A stretch of DNA of 64,000 nucleotides from positions 2,542,001-2,606,000 of the forward strand of contig NC_089452.1 in the NCBI RefSeq assembly GCF_026210795.1, written 5' to 3'. Position 1 is the stretch's first letter, and every line of letters begins with the position of its first letter. Origin of the DNA: Rhizophagus irregularis. Taxonomy: Eukaryota > Glomeromycota > Glomeromycetes > Glomerales > Glomeraceae. Shown in pieces: positions 30,557 through 41,700 of this stretch. Below the pieces are notes generated by a model. The model saw only the letters and a list, made by a program, of their open reading frames with translations, made no database searches and was not told the origin of the DNA. The translations under genes were made by a program, and so were the position numbers.

Positions 30557-32200
30557 ATGTCTTTATTATATAGAGATATTCTTTATCCAATATTTGAAGA
30601 ATTACAATATGACATAAAGTCTCTTGCCTCATGTCTTAGAGTTAATAAAACTTGGTGTGAAATAGTCATTCCAATTTTGTGGAGAAATCCTTGGGAGCAT
30701 TTAACTTTTAAGAAAAAGAAATTACTATTAAACATAATCATTTCACATTTATCAGATGAAGCAAGAACTAACTTAAATCAACATTTTAGTTTCATTAGTT
30801 TTATTACAAAACCACATAAGAGGCCTTTGTTTAATTATATTAGTTTTTGCAGACATTTAAATTTAGAAATGATCGAACATATAGTTAGTATCCATACTCA
30901 ATATCGATATCGTAAAAAAATTAGAAATAATATACTCAAGCTTTTTATTAATAAAAATGCAAAATATACACACCTTTATATGCCTAGTTACCATGATGAC
31001 CATCATCTTATTCCTGGAGCTGAACAGTGTCTTTCAGAAATTAAATTCCTTAGATGTGATGGTAGAGTGCATGATAAAAATTTAACCATGTTAACAAAAG
31101 TTTGTAAATCAATTAAAGAATTGCACCTTTTCCTTTATGATTCTAATAACAATTATGGAATTTCTAAGTTAATTGAAAACCAAAAAAGTCTATTTGGAAT
31201 TAGTTTTCTAAATACATATTCCTCTCATTATAATAACTCATTTTGTAAAGTTCTTGAAAAATCGTTGGTCAAACATGCAAATACTATACAATATTTTAGT
31301 ACATTTGTACAACCTCAAACACAAATTCTTACATCTTTTGTAAATTTAAAAACATTAATATTAAATAATTGTGAGTTTGATCGCCGCAGATGGTACTTTA
31401 TAGAAAATGTATCTTTACCTTCCCTACAATTTTTAGATGCTAATACTATTAATACTGAGAGTTTGACAAGTTTAATTAAAAATTCCGGTGAGAAACTTAC
31501 TGAAATAAGAATTTTTAATTTGCTTGCTTTTTCCAATGGGAATTATAATAAAAAAATTATTCAGGCTATTTGTCAAAGTTGTCTGAACCTTATGCATCTT
31601 GAATTATACTATATAGATGCCAATGTTTTAGAATTAGAGAAATTATTGACTAGGTGTCAATATTTAAGTAAATTAGTATTTCATTTTAGTTCGAAGTTTT
31701 GTTCTTCGAATTTTTTTCAAGATAAATTTATTATAGACTGGGGTAATTTATTCAACATTTTGGCTGCATCATCACCATCTAGTTTATTCAAATTTACATT
31801 TTATTTTCCTGTTAATAACCCTGAATTAAAATCCTTAAAATTATTTTTTGATACTTGGGAAGGTAGACATCCTATGTCATTAATCATTTTTACAGAAAGT
31901 AATTTCACTAATACTAAAAATACTAAAAAGCAATTAGATGATTTAATAAATAGTTATAAAGCAAAAGGAGTAATTAAAGAGTTTGTCTATAATTTTCATG
32001 ATGATGAAAGTAAGGCAACAATAAAAGGGGCAGTTAAAGATCTAGTAGCTGTAATTTTTAATGGATTTAAAAATGGATTGAACTCTTATATTCTTTACTT
32101 GTTTTTTTTTCTTTTTTTTGTATTTCATTTATGTATCAAAAAAGTTTATTATTTTTTTTTCATTATTTTTTTGTATTTCATTTACTATATATATCAATAA
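30557..32200 (+). CDS. F-box protein, array copy 1, with hydrophobic C-terminal extension
   Basis: A 547-aa ORF starting at the ATG after a long A-run. Residues about 4-48 form the F-box (YRDILYPIFEELQ, SCLRVNKTWCEI, LWRNPWEHL). The remainder has Leu-rich segments of roughly 25-30 aa (EIKFLRCDG, SIKELHLFL, LMHLELYYI) as in F-box/LRR-like substrate adaptors of SCF ubiquitin ligases. The paralogues stop just after a Gly-Phe-Lys-rich end; this copy runs on about 35-40 residues through a T-rich stretch, adding a Phe/Tyr/Ile tail that would resemble a membrane segment. The extension probably reflects loss of the ancestral stop. No introns are evident. Confidence 0.8.
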   Translation: MSLLYRDILYPIFEELQYDIKSLASCLRVNKTWCEIVIPILWRNPWEHLTFKKKKLLLNIIISHLSDEARTNLNQHFSFISFITKPHKRPLFNYISFCRHLNLEMIEHIVSIHTQYRYRKKIRNNILKLFINKNAKYTHLYMPSYHDDHHLIPGAEQCLSEIKFLRCDGRVHDKNLTMLTKVCKSIKELHLFLYDSNNNYGISKLIENQKSLFGISFLNTYSSHYNNSFCKVLEKSLVKHANTIQYFSTFVQPQTQILTSFVNLKTLILNNCEFDRRRWYFIENVSLPSLQFLDANTINTESLTSLIKNSGEKLTEIRIFNLLAFSNGNYNKKIIQAICQSCLNLMHLELYYIDANVLELEKLLTRCQYLSKLVFHFSSKFCSSNFFQDKFIIDWGNLFNILAASSPSSLFKFTFYFPVNNPELKSLKLFFDTWEGRHPMSLIIFTESNFTNTKNTKKQLDDLINSYKAKGVIKEFVYNFHDDESKATIKGAVKDLVAVIFNGFKNGLNSYILYLFFFLFFVFHLCIKKVYYFFFIIFLYFIYYIYQ

Positions 32201-33981
32201 AGTTAGGGTTGGAACAGTCCTAGTCCTATATTAGTCTTGGGACCAGTATTCCCGGTCTTTGGTGTCTTTGGTCCAAAATTTGAGGATCGGTCCGGACTGG
32301 GACTAATACATATGATTTTTTGTATCCAATAAAAATGAGCCTGTTCATCTATTTTTCTACTTTAGATTTTGTTTTGATTTTTTTTTTGAATATTTCAGAT
32401 TTTCCCATTTCGAAATTTTTAAATTTTTACTATGATATTATTTATAGTAAAGTTATATAATCAGACTTCGGAGAAACCGCAAATTGTACTATACAATGTT
32501 TTTTTATTACTGTAATTATAAATTTAATTACAATTCCTTGATTCAAATTTTTAATTTAAGTTTTCTGCCACTTAATATGAATTTAATACTTAAATCCTAA
32601 AGTTAGTTTATTGAATATTTCAATGTTTCTTAGTAAATATATACGAACGCATTCTTCTCACAAAGTCACAATACATGTGTAAATTACAATGAAGAAAAGC
32701 AAAGACTATTCAGAAGGGTGAATATAAAGATGCTAAAACTTAAATAAATTATAAGATTTTTTTAACAATAAACCTTTACCCTTAATTAAATAAATCATGG
32801 GACAAATTTCCTAAATACAAATCGGCCCAGTCCCGGTCCAGTCCAGTCAAGGCTGAAAGACAGGTCTTTTTGGAAGTTAATAAAATTATTATAAAATATT
32901 TATAACAAATTGTGAAAATAACAAGATATGGTTTACACGAATTTTATGCTACTGTATTAAAATATGGTGGAAACTTGTCCAATTTTCATGTTGTACGCCA
33001 GATTTCAATGAAGTTTTCAGTTTTGTGGAAATTTTATGGAAATATTATGCAAATTGGACAAGTTTCAATCACGTACACCAAGGTTTCCATGGTGGAAACC
33101 ATACCACTTCGACCAGTGTAAAAAACTTTAGTTCCTTTTTTTTTAATTTTTGAATTAAGATAGATGTTAAAAATGGACTAAGAAAGATCTCAACAATAAG
33201 GACCCTGAAATATATATATGGTAGGGTACACAGACACATCAGCATCGTAGTGGAGTTAGGCGGACCAAAGTTTTGATTTGCGTATAACTTGAGATTTTTT
33301 TGTCCATAGTTAGGTCATCAGTTTGCATTTCTTTTATATATGTAAAAATTCAGTTTGCATATTGTTGGCCTAAATTAGACTAATTAATATATATCATATT
33401 TATGTACTTATTTACCAACTGCATTGTAATATTTTAGCATTAACTGAAGGTATTAAGTGATATTGTGACTATTTTGAAAAAAATTATTAAAATAAAATAA
33501 ATTTACTTTATAACACTGATATTTGCTTTTAAAACAATGAAGAAGGCCCCAAGCAATATATAAAATAAGTCATTAGAAATTAGCAAAAATTTACTATTAG
33601 CTCTACGCATTTTTTCAGGGCCGGAATTATGATAATTTCAGTTAGCTACTAATAAAATTTTGACCAACATTATCGAAAATTATCTAAAAAAGGAATGATT
33701 TCATGGTTATTTTGGCGCCTATTCTACGCGTTTATTTCTTGTTCTCTATTTCAGTATTATTGCTCGGGTCTCCTCAATAAAGGTTAATGATAAAATGAAT
33801 AAAATAAATCATGTATGTGCGTGAACTTAATATCTGAAATTTTATTTTATAAAAAGTCTCTGACTGACTTCCGTATATATAATTCTTGGACCTGAACAAT
33901 AGTTCTAAACCAAATTTGTAACTGTCCATTTGTTAAATTTCAATAATTACTAAAAATAATAATATTTATATCAAAAAAATC
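32201..33981. other. Repeat-rich gap between F-box genes 1 and 2
   Basis: No gene supported. At 32210-32310 and 32820-32870 there are G+C-rich GGTCC/GGACTGGGAC words like the subterminal repeats of hAT-type elements, without a clean terminal pair. At 32969-33067 GGAAACTTGTCCAATTT is followed by its near reverse complement AAATTGGACAAGTTTC, forming a long hairpin. Confidence 0.4.
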
Positions 33982-35279
33982 ATATAAAAAAATTGGATAC
34001 GTTTTTTATAAAGTTTTTATACGATTTTTTTCCTTGGAAATAACGTATCATAATAGGATACGGGAAAATGCACAATTCCGTATCACTAAAAATATGGTTT
34101 GGATACGGAATTTGCACGGAATTCATATGGAATTTACATGATTTGATCACTGATTTTATCACGAAATTTATACGATTTGGTCACTGAATTTACTATTTGT
34201 ATTACAGTTTACTATAATTATATTTACATAAATCTAATTTTACTTTATTAAATTAAATAAAAAATAAAAAATAAACAAAATACAAATACATTATGAAAAT
34301 TCCCTCCTTATTAAAACCACCTATTGCAACCAAAATTATCTATAAGTTCAGGTTCATTTGGAGTCAAACAACCTAAAAAAAAAACAAAAAAAGAAACATA
34401 AGAACGTCTAACTTAATTGGAAACAAAACCCCCCTTCATGTAGTATCTGCAATCGTCCAAGTCACCAAAGGTCAGCATTCCTACAAAAAGAAAAGAACTG
34501 AACCCAACTTATAAAAAAAAAAGAAATTCGAACTGACCTAAAAAAAGAAAAAAATCCTGAACAATTCTAAAAAAAGGAAAGGAAAGGACTCCCAAACTGC
34601 AAAAAAGAAAAAAGAAACTGAATCTTCTCACAAAAAAAAATCTGCTGGCCTATGAAATAAAAAAAGGGAACTAAAAAAGAAAGGGGAATAAAGAATAAAT
34701 CTAAAAAAAAAATTTTTTTTAACTTTCCTAACTTCGTTACCCTCTTTTTAAAAAAATATTTTTTTTTAAGAGAGGACGTCAAAGTTAGAAAAATAAAAAA
34801 TTTTTTATAAAGAGGAAATAGAAATAGAAAGAAGAAAATTTTTTTTTAAAAAAAAAAGAAGAGTGGGAATAAAAGAATAAAATCAAAAAAAATTTTTTTT
34901 TTAAAGGAGTGATGAAAAAAAATTTTTAAAGTGAGGTACGAAAAAAAAAATTTTTTTTTAAAAGGGGGGTGACGAAAATAGAAGAAAAATTTAGAAAAAA
35001 TAACAAAAATAAGACAAGAGAAAAGAGAAGGAAGGGAAATTAAAGACAAAAAGGAAGATCGGAAGATCAAACTCATCAAAGTAAGGGTTTATATAAAAAA
35101 CAAAAAACGTATCATAACAAAACAATAAACAATCACGTGATCTCGTGTTATGATACGAGATTTTTGTAAAATATTTTCTAAAAATATTAAGTTTAAAAAT
35201 TCCGTATACATTCCGTATGAGAAACGTACATAAAATGTATACAAAACGTATCCTTTCCGTATACATATTTCTTATAGGG
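33982..35279. mobile_element. Possible larger relative of the CCCTRTAAAAAA family
   Basis: The right end (to 35279) reads inward as ACCCTATAAGAAATATGTAT followed by ACGGAAAGGATACG. The left end near 33982 has ATATAAAAAAATTGGATACG. The ends share GGATACG/TATACG steps in inverted orientation but match imperfectly. The interior carries many CGTATC words near both ends and a strand-asymmetric purine-rich core, with no ORF of note. Ends are approximate. Confidence 0.4.
34370..35085. repeat. Purine-rich low-complexity tract (plus strand)
   Basis: About 700 bp in which the plus strand is mainly A and G, in repeated AAAAAAGAAA and GGGGAATAAA-like words with interspersed T-runs. Minus-strand ORFs here are Phe/Leu/Ser-rich artefacts of that bias. 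Confidence 0.6.
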
Positions 35280-35289
35280 TATTTGAATT

Positions 35290-35890
35290 ATTAGTGAGTA
35301 AATTTCCATTACAAACCATTTCTATAGATAAGAGATTATAAATGGAAATATTATTTAAGTAAAATTTACGTTAGGCATCTGGCATTAAAGAATTATGCAA
35401 CGGTTTATCGATTATTTGAACTCTTCATAAAATGTTTATTACACCGATCATTGATGTAATCTTTACGCAATAATCATACTAGTTTCATTCATTAAGTATT
35501 TGCGACTAATTGACAGAGTAATCAAGTTAAAGACATTAAACTAATCAATAATAATATAATATCCTTTTTATTAGCGTGTGTAAAAATTTTACTCAGACTG
35601 GTGGAATATAGTATAGGCCAGGAATTATGATAGTTTTCTGTTAAACCTATTTTTTTTAAAAAAAAACCGCAGAAAGTTTTCAGTTTATAATTTTGATGCT
35701 TAAGTCATAACACAAGATAACATCAACCCTGCCATACGGTTGAATCAATTTGTTTGTGATCTTTAAAAACAATTTGATAATTTGAAAGTATACATTCTAT
35801 ATTATAATAAATCATGCCTAGCTTAAATAAGAATGAAAGTGGAATGTGATTAAATATTTTTTTCATTATCATTATTACTCTATAAATTAT
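35290..35890. repeat. Segmental duplicate A, left copy
   Basis: Shares ordered blocks with 38855-39500: CCATTTCTATAGATAAGAGA, TTTTACTCAGACTGGT, then AGGCC(A/G)GGAAT-like sequence, AAGTCATAACACAAG, and TCATTACTCTATAAATTAT. It shows that F-box gene 2 and gene 3 have related 5' regions. Confidence 0.6.
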
Positions 35891-36104
35891 CAATGAGAAA
35901 AATTATTAAACCCAACGAACAACATGCTATATACTAAAATTATCGTCCTCCATACTCGGCTTATTTTGTGGTATTTGTAAGGGATATTCTTTTGAATATA
36001 TCATATCGAAAATTTCCAAATTAAACAAATTAACCACAATAGATGAAACTTAATCTATTTAATATTTAATATATGTACATATGAGAGAGTCAATAAATCT
36101 TGAC

Positions 36105-36225
36105 CGATCGGTATTAACAAAATATGGAAAGCTTCCTAGTTTTTCGGAGATTCATTGATGATGATATTTGCGAACTGTATTGGACAATTCTAAAATATTT
36201 TACACGTTCAATAAGTTTGATAATG
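36105..36225. repeat. Segmental duplicate B, first copy
   Basis: CCGATCGGTATTAACAAAAT followed by CTTCCTAG, TTTTTCGG, ATTCATTG and ATTCTAAAATAT is matched at 41579-41700 upstream of F-box gene 3 and more weakly at 46778-46870 upstream of gene 4. Confidence 0.55.
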
Positions 36226-36305
36226 GACATAAGAAAGATTAAAAAATTAAATTTATTATTTATTATTCATATATCATATATAATCTAAAAAAATCTATAT
36301 ATGTA

Positions 36306-36402
36306 GATCATCATACGTAGGCATCATTGATATCTTTGATTCCGTCATAATGCAGATCTGGTGTACGTAAGTAAAACTATTAAACAACTCCTTGTACAAC
36401 AT
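36306..36402 (+). promoter_or_regulatory. Shared upstream block of F-box gene 2
   Basis: GATCATCATACGTAGGCATC (from 36306), then ATTG, and CCTTGTACAACAT (36390-36402) precede the ATG by 89 nt at the second word. Confidence 0.5.
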
Positions 36403-36478
36403 ACCAAGAACTATATATTTCTGAATTCCGAAACAAAAAAAAATATTTTTTTGAACCACTAATAATAACAAAAAAAAA

Positions 36479-37987
36479 ATGTCGATATTATATAGAGATA
36501 TTTTATATCCGATATTTGAAGAATTACAACATGACAAAAAGACTCTCGCTTCATGCCTTAGAGTTAATAAAACTTGGTGTGAAATAGCTGTTCAAATTTT
36601 GTGGAGAAATCCTTGGGAACACTTAGATTATGTACATGATGAGAAAAAATTATTATTAAACGTAATTATTTCACATTTATCGGATGAAAAAAGAACTAAC
36701 TTAAATCAACAGTTTAGTTTTATTACAAATTCACATAGGAGACCTTTATTTAATTATATTAGTTTTTGTAGACAATTAAATTTAGAAATAATCGAATATA
36801 CGATTCATTCCCATATCAAAAATGAAGAAATCAGAAATGATATACTCAAACTTTTTATTAATAAAAATGCAAAATATACACACCTTTATATTCCTAGTTA
36901 CAATGACTATCATCTTATTCCTGGAGCTGAACATTGTTTTTCAGAAATTAAATTCCTTAAATGTGATGGTAGAGTAAATGATAATAATTTAGCTTTATTA
37001 ACAAAAGTGTGTAAATCAATTAAAGAATTACAAATTTATATTCACAAGTCTGTTAACAATTATGGAATTTCAAAGTTAATTGAAAACCAAGTAAGTTTAT
37101 TTAGTATTAGACTTGTCTGTCGGTATTCTTCCGATGCTTCCGATGATAGCATGTTTTGTAAAACTCTTGAAAATTCATTGATCAAACATGCAAATACTAT
37201 ACAATATTTTTATATATGCGGAAAACTTGAAACACAAATTCTTTCATCTTTTGTAAATTTAAAAACATTGATATTAAACGGTGGTTGGTTCGATGATTAC
37301 AGTTATTTAGAAAACGCATCTTTACCTTCCCTACAAATTTTAGATGCTAACAATATTAATACTAAGAGTTTGACAAATTTAATTAAAAATTCTGGTGAGA
37401 AACTTACTAAATTAAGGATTTATAATAATAATAGTGGATTTCTTGAGGTGATTAATAATAATATAATTATTCGAACCCTTTATCAACATTGTCCAAACCT
37501 TATAAGTCTTAAATTATTCTATAAAGAAGTTAATGTTTTAGAATTAGAGAAATTATTGATTAAATGTCAATATTTAAATAGTTTAGAATTATTTTTTAAT
37601 TGGAATTTTCCGCAAGTTAATTTTATAAATTGGGATAGATTTTTCAACATTTTGGTTACATCATCACCACCTAGTTTATTCAAATTTACGTTTCATTATC
37701 CTTTTTATAAACCTAAATTAGAATCCTTAAAATTATTTTTTAATAATTGGAAAGGTAGACATCCTATGTCATTAATCATTTTTACAGAAAGTAATCTTGC
37801 TCATGAAGAAAAATTAAATAATTTAATAAGTAAATATAAAGCAAAAGGAGTAATTAAAAGGTTTGATAATAATTTTTATAATAATGATGATTCAATAGAA
37901 AGTAAAGAAAAATCAAAAAGGGTAGTTGAAGATCTTAAGACTAAAGCAGTTTGTATTTTTGATGGATTTAAAAAGATATTTAATTAA
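36479..37987 (+). CDS. F-box protein, array copy 2
   Basis: A 502-aa ORF with its ATG in AAAAAAATGTCGATATTATA. The F-box at residues about 4-48 is nearly identical to copy 1 (YRDILYPIFEELQHD, SCLRVNKTWCEI). Leu-rich segments follow the same order as in copy 1, with the shared blocks LFINKNAKYTHLYIPSY, PGAEHCFSEIKFLKCDG and CKSIKELQ, and a conserved WKGRHPMSLIIFTESN near the C-terminus. It ends in a Lys-rich GFKKIFN. Intronless. Copies 1 and 2 are closer to each other than to copies 3 and 4, judged by these C-terminal words. Likely substrate is unknown; variation is greatest in the mid-protein Leu-rich region, as expected for a recognition surface. Confidence 0.85.
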   Translation: MSILYRDILYPIFEELQHDKKTLASCLRVNKTWCEIAVQILWRNPWEHLDYVHDEKKLLLNVIISHLSDEKRTNLNQQFSFITNSHRRPLFNYISFCRQLNLEIIEYTIHSHIKNEEIRNDILKLFINKNAKYTHLYIPSYNDYHLIPGAEHCFSEIKFLKCDGRVNDNNLALLTKVCKSIKELQIYIHKSVNNYGISKLIENQVSLFSIRLVCRYSSDASDDSMFCKTLENSLIKHANTIQYFYICGKLETQILSSFVNLKTLILNGGWFDDYSYLENASLPSLQILDANNINTKSLTNLIKNSGEKLTKLRIYNNNSGFLEVINNNIIIRTLYQHCPNLISLKLFYKEVNVLELEKLLIKCQYLNSLELFFNWNFPQVNFINWDRFFNILVTSSPPSLFKFTFHYPFYKPKLESLKLFFNNWKGRHPMSLIIFTESNLAHEEKLNNLISKYKAKGVIKRFDNNFYNNDDSIESKEKSKRVVEDLKTKAVCIFDGFKKIFN

Positions 37988-38854
37988 TTAAATTTTTTTA
38001 TTCTTCGTTTTTTTTATTCTTTTTTTTTTTTTTTTGTATTTCTTTTTTATTCGTTATGTATTTAATAAGACATATAATATTGTAACAAATATTATAAATA
38101 GTAAAATTAAAAATATTTATACCAATTTTTTAAAAATAAAAACTTGTGATTTTTTATTAATATCCATCTTAGTTACAAAATTAAGAAGAAAAAAAACTTA
38201 AACAATAAGAATGCACAATGATGTTCTGAACCAAATTTTATGTAACTGTTCAATAAAAAAGCAAAGAACATTTCAGTTGTTAAATTTTAATAATTATTAA
38301 AAAAATCTTACAAGAATACATATGGGCCGAATATATATGAAATTTGTGATGATCTGCAAATAAAATAAACTTAGATAAGCTTTCTACAAAAAAACAATAT
38401 GGTGGGGAATCGTTTTCCTATTGGATGTTGTAAATATGTGACATGTTAAAGTTAGTATAATGTGCTCTATTTTTATAACATTATTTGCACATTATTACGT
38501 TTAAAAGTAAGGCATTTTATATAGCAGTTTACGCTGTAAACTTTTTTTAAATATATTAATAGGTTTATTTTTATTTTTTAGGCATTATTGTTTAATAATT
38601 ATTGTAATTATTGTATATTATATGTATTTATATAATAAACAGCATATTTTTAAGGGTTATTCTTTATTTTTGACGGTATTTTATAATGGTTTTATTACAT
38701 AAAAGAAGCGTTCGAAATATTTTTTTGATTTTTTTTCGCTTGTTACACTAAATTTGATTGGTTCGATATTGTCACACTTATTTTCATGTGACATTTGGTT
38801 GGTGAGTCGCCCATGATAAATATTTATTTTGATTAATGAGAGATAGATTTCCAT
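37988..38854. other. 3' flank of F-box gene 2
   Basis: T-rich 3' untranslated-like sequence, then A/T-rich DNA with no recognised feature. Confidence 0.4.
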
Positions 38855-39500
38855 ACTATTACAACCCATTTCTATAGATAAGAGATATAAATCGAAATAT
38901 TATAAAGTTGGAAGACGTAAAAGGTGTAATCAAGTATAGGAATTCAAATATTATACATACGAATTTTCCAAATGAATTGCAAGCTTGGAAGAAAGATATT
39001 TTTTTTTTATCAACTATTTAAGTAAAATTTAGGTTTAAACTAAAATTCATGTTAAAGAATTTAAATGAAAACACTTTTATTAAATTAATCAATAAAAACA
39101 GAATGTCTTTCCTATTAGTGTGTGCCAAAAGCTGTCCATAATTTTACTCAGACTGGTAGAAGTATACTGCAGGCCGGAATCACAGTGTTTATCTGTTAAA
39201 ACTCTATGATTTTTAACAAACCGCAAAAAAATCTTTGGTAAACAACTTCTTTGATGTTTAAGTCATAACACAAGCCAACATTTTTCTTCAACAAAATTAC
39301 AAACCAACCTCGCTATACAACTGAACTAAAGTCCAAAGATATCCGGGATAGGAGCGTGAAACACTGCCTGCAGATTAAACATTAAGTTTTGGATCTTTAA
39401 AATAATATGCGATAATTGGAAAATATATATTCTATGTTATAACAAATTATACCTATAGATAAAGAGTAGTTGATTAATATTATCATTACTCTATAAATTA
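38855..39500. repeat. Segmental duplicate A, right copy
   Basis: Matches 35290-35890 in order (CCATTTCTATAGATAAGAGA, TTTTACTCAGACTGGT, AAGTCATAACACAAG, TTACTCTATAAATTATTAA) with insertions of tens of bases. The next block of the unit resumes only at 41579, after an inserted retroelement relic. Confidence 0.6.
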
Positions 39501-39539
39501 TTAAGTCCTTCTACACGTAAGATTATTATATTGAACATA

Positions 39540-41335
39540 ATGATAATGATTAAAACTTAGAAAAGAAGTGCTGATTTGGAAAAAAAAACACGTGTAATCA
39601 AGTTACAAGAGGCAGAAATAGTCGAACTTAAGGCACAAATTAAATCACAGGAAAATGGGGAGATAGGTACAAATAAGAAATTTAATAGAATATCCAAATC
39701 CAGTAAGAACGGAAGTCGGCCGAGAAAAGAATCAAAAGATCATCGGCACAGGCTAATCACAAAAAAAAGAATTTATAGTTAGATTATATTAAAATTTATT
39801 AATTTATAAAGTCTACGTTAGCTGTCGTTAGCATGTGACGATCTAGTGATGGCGAATATTCAGGTTTGAGTATGATACAATTTTAATTCAGATTTATGAT
39901 ACCGGTTAAAATAACATCCGATAATAAATACCCGGAAAAAATTTTTGCCGAACAATCATGTGACATAAAGTTTTATGATTTTCCAGCTTATTGGAAGGAT
40001 GAAGAATTATATGAAATGTTAAAGAAGGTCGGATACGTAGAAAAGTTGTCGGCCAGACGGAATGTTAAATACAAGACCGTTCGAGCCACAATTCGTTTAT
40101 CATCTAATATAACAATAGAAAAAAATGAACGAAAGTATTTTTTTTAGGATGTTTGACGCAAAATTTGAGTTGAAAGATAGAAAGAGAAGATACAATTGGT
40201 AAGCAGTGAAAATTATAAGATGAAAAGGAAAGAGCAGAGGCAGAATTTACAATTATCAGAAACTATATACTTGTACAATACAGAGGTAATCTTGCAAAAA
40301 TTATCAAAATAAACAAGGTGAAAAATATTTTGATATATTTTAACAACGAGCAAGACCTTTTAAAAGCTGTATATGGCTCAACAATGGAAAAGATTTAGGT
40401 AAAGGTTTGCAAATGAAAGGACAGGATGAGATTATAGGAAAAGATGGTAATTTTACAAAGCGGCGGTATAGGAACTCAGCAAAAAGAAAATGCACAGTCC
40501 AAAAGACGAAGATGCATTGACGAGTTCTAAACTAAACGCGGTGTCGATAGTACTATGAAGCAAAGAAGAACATGAGAATTACAACAATTTAAATAATGAA
40601 TTTAGTAAAAGAATGAAAGAAATTAGTAATAACGAGAAGGCAACAAGCTCGAGAACTTGCAATAAAGATAATGTGGATTCAGAAGACGACAATCTAAACG
40701 AAAATAAGAAACGCATAATGAAAAGTCAGTGTGTCAGGGAGCACGCTGATGACGAGTAAACAATTAATTATTCTTGTAGGATTAAACAAATTTGAGGATA
40801 AAGTTTATTTATTTATGCTTGGAATTGGTTTGAAGATAACGCGGACGATTGGAGAAATTTCGGACGACTATCGAATACTTTTCTGGCAAGAGCGTAGATT
40901 GATAAGCTTTTTTTCTTAATATATTAATATTCAGATTTTCTTTTTATTTTTTTGATTTTTTATTTGCTTTTATATTTTTTTTTATAAAGATTAACAAAAT
41001 TCATATCATATAGCAATAAATATAGAAAATCAAGAAGACATGGCCACATGGCCACATGGGATATAATCAAAAAAATTAAAAAAAAAATAAAAAAAAACAT
41101 TTTTAGCTTAGTAATATGACGATCAAATTTATAAACTTAATAAATTTTTAAAGTTTTTTAGATTTATTAGTTTTTTAGACCATTTAGATAGATTGGGGCT
41201 AGTTATAGAGTCATTAATAGTTTTTGTATTAATTGTTCTAGGTAATTTTGTATGTAATTATTAGTCCTTCGTGTCTAAATAATTAATAAATAAAATGCAT
41301 TACTAACTTAAAAAAAAATAAAATAAAATATGATT
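39540..41335 (+). pseudogene. Decayed LINE-like retroelement, ORF1 remnants and A-rich tail
   Basis: A coiled-coil-like peptide (LEKKTRVIKLQEAEIVELKA, about 39576-39640) is followed by an intact stretch at 39896-40140. It reads IKFYDFPAYWKDEELYEMLK, then VGYVEKLSARRNVKYKTV, a beta-alpha-beta pattern resembling the RRM-type domain of LINE ORF1 proteins. Further pieces with frame changes (around 40240-40380, and an acidic NEFSKRMKEISNNEK stretch near 40600) continue to about 40720. The 3' part ends in an (A/T)-rich TAATAAATAAAATGC... tail near 41280-41335. No reverse transcriptase is left. It interrupts the duplicated flank of the F-box unit, so it inserted after duplication. Confidence 0.45.
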
Positions 41336-41355
41336 AAAACTTATTCTATCATAAT

Positions 41356-41514
41356 TGGGCGCTTTGCAGTAGAAAGGGACGAAACTACTAAAAAAAATAA
41401 AAAATGAGTTAATATAAAATCTGAACAAATTATAACATTTAGAATATTTTTGGCATATAAAAGAAAATTTGAATTTTTTTAGTAGTTTCGTCCCTTTCTA
41501 CTGCAAAGCGCCCA
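41356..41514. mobile_element. 159-bp MITE with perfect 41-bp inverted repeats
   Basis: The left arm (41356-41397) begins TGGGCGCTTTGCAGTAGAAA and runs through GGGACGAAACTACTAAAAAAA. The right arm (41474-41514) is its exact reverse complement, ending CTTTGC...GCGCCCA context as CTGCAAAGCGCCCA. The 76-bp centre is A/T-rich. Perfect arms imply a young insertion. Flanks are A/T-rich and the target duplication, if any, is short and ambiguous. Confidence 0.8.
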
Positions 41515-41578
41515 TATATTCATATATTTGAAATGTGATAATTAATTAACTTAATTAATAAATTCTTGAATACTAGTA

Positions 41579-41700
41579 GTAACCGATCAGAATTAACAGA
41601 ATATGATATTAGAAATTTTCCTAGCTTTTCAGGAATTCATTGGTGGTATTTTGTGAATTGTATGAACATTCTAAAATATCTGATATGTTCAATGAGACAA
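41579..41700. repeat. Segmental duplicate B, second copy
   Basis: Matches 36105-36225 (CCGATCAGAATTAACAGAAT, TTCCTAGCTTTTC, ATTCATTGG, ATTCTAAAATATCTG). A short ORF across it (SELTEYDIRNFPSFSGIHWW) is not clearly maintained in the other copies. Confidence 0.55.

Noticed and set aside
32912..33121. 69-codon frame as a gene
   Set aside because: It overlaps a long hairpin and resembles transposon sequence; no family similarity is evident.
34567..35266. Minus-strand Phe-rich frames
   Set aside because: They arise from the purine-rich low-complexity tract.
39896..40147. Free-standing RRM gene
   Set aside because: The frame breaks soon after, and flanking fragments and an A-rich tail point to a LINE relic.
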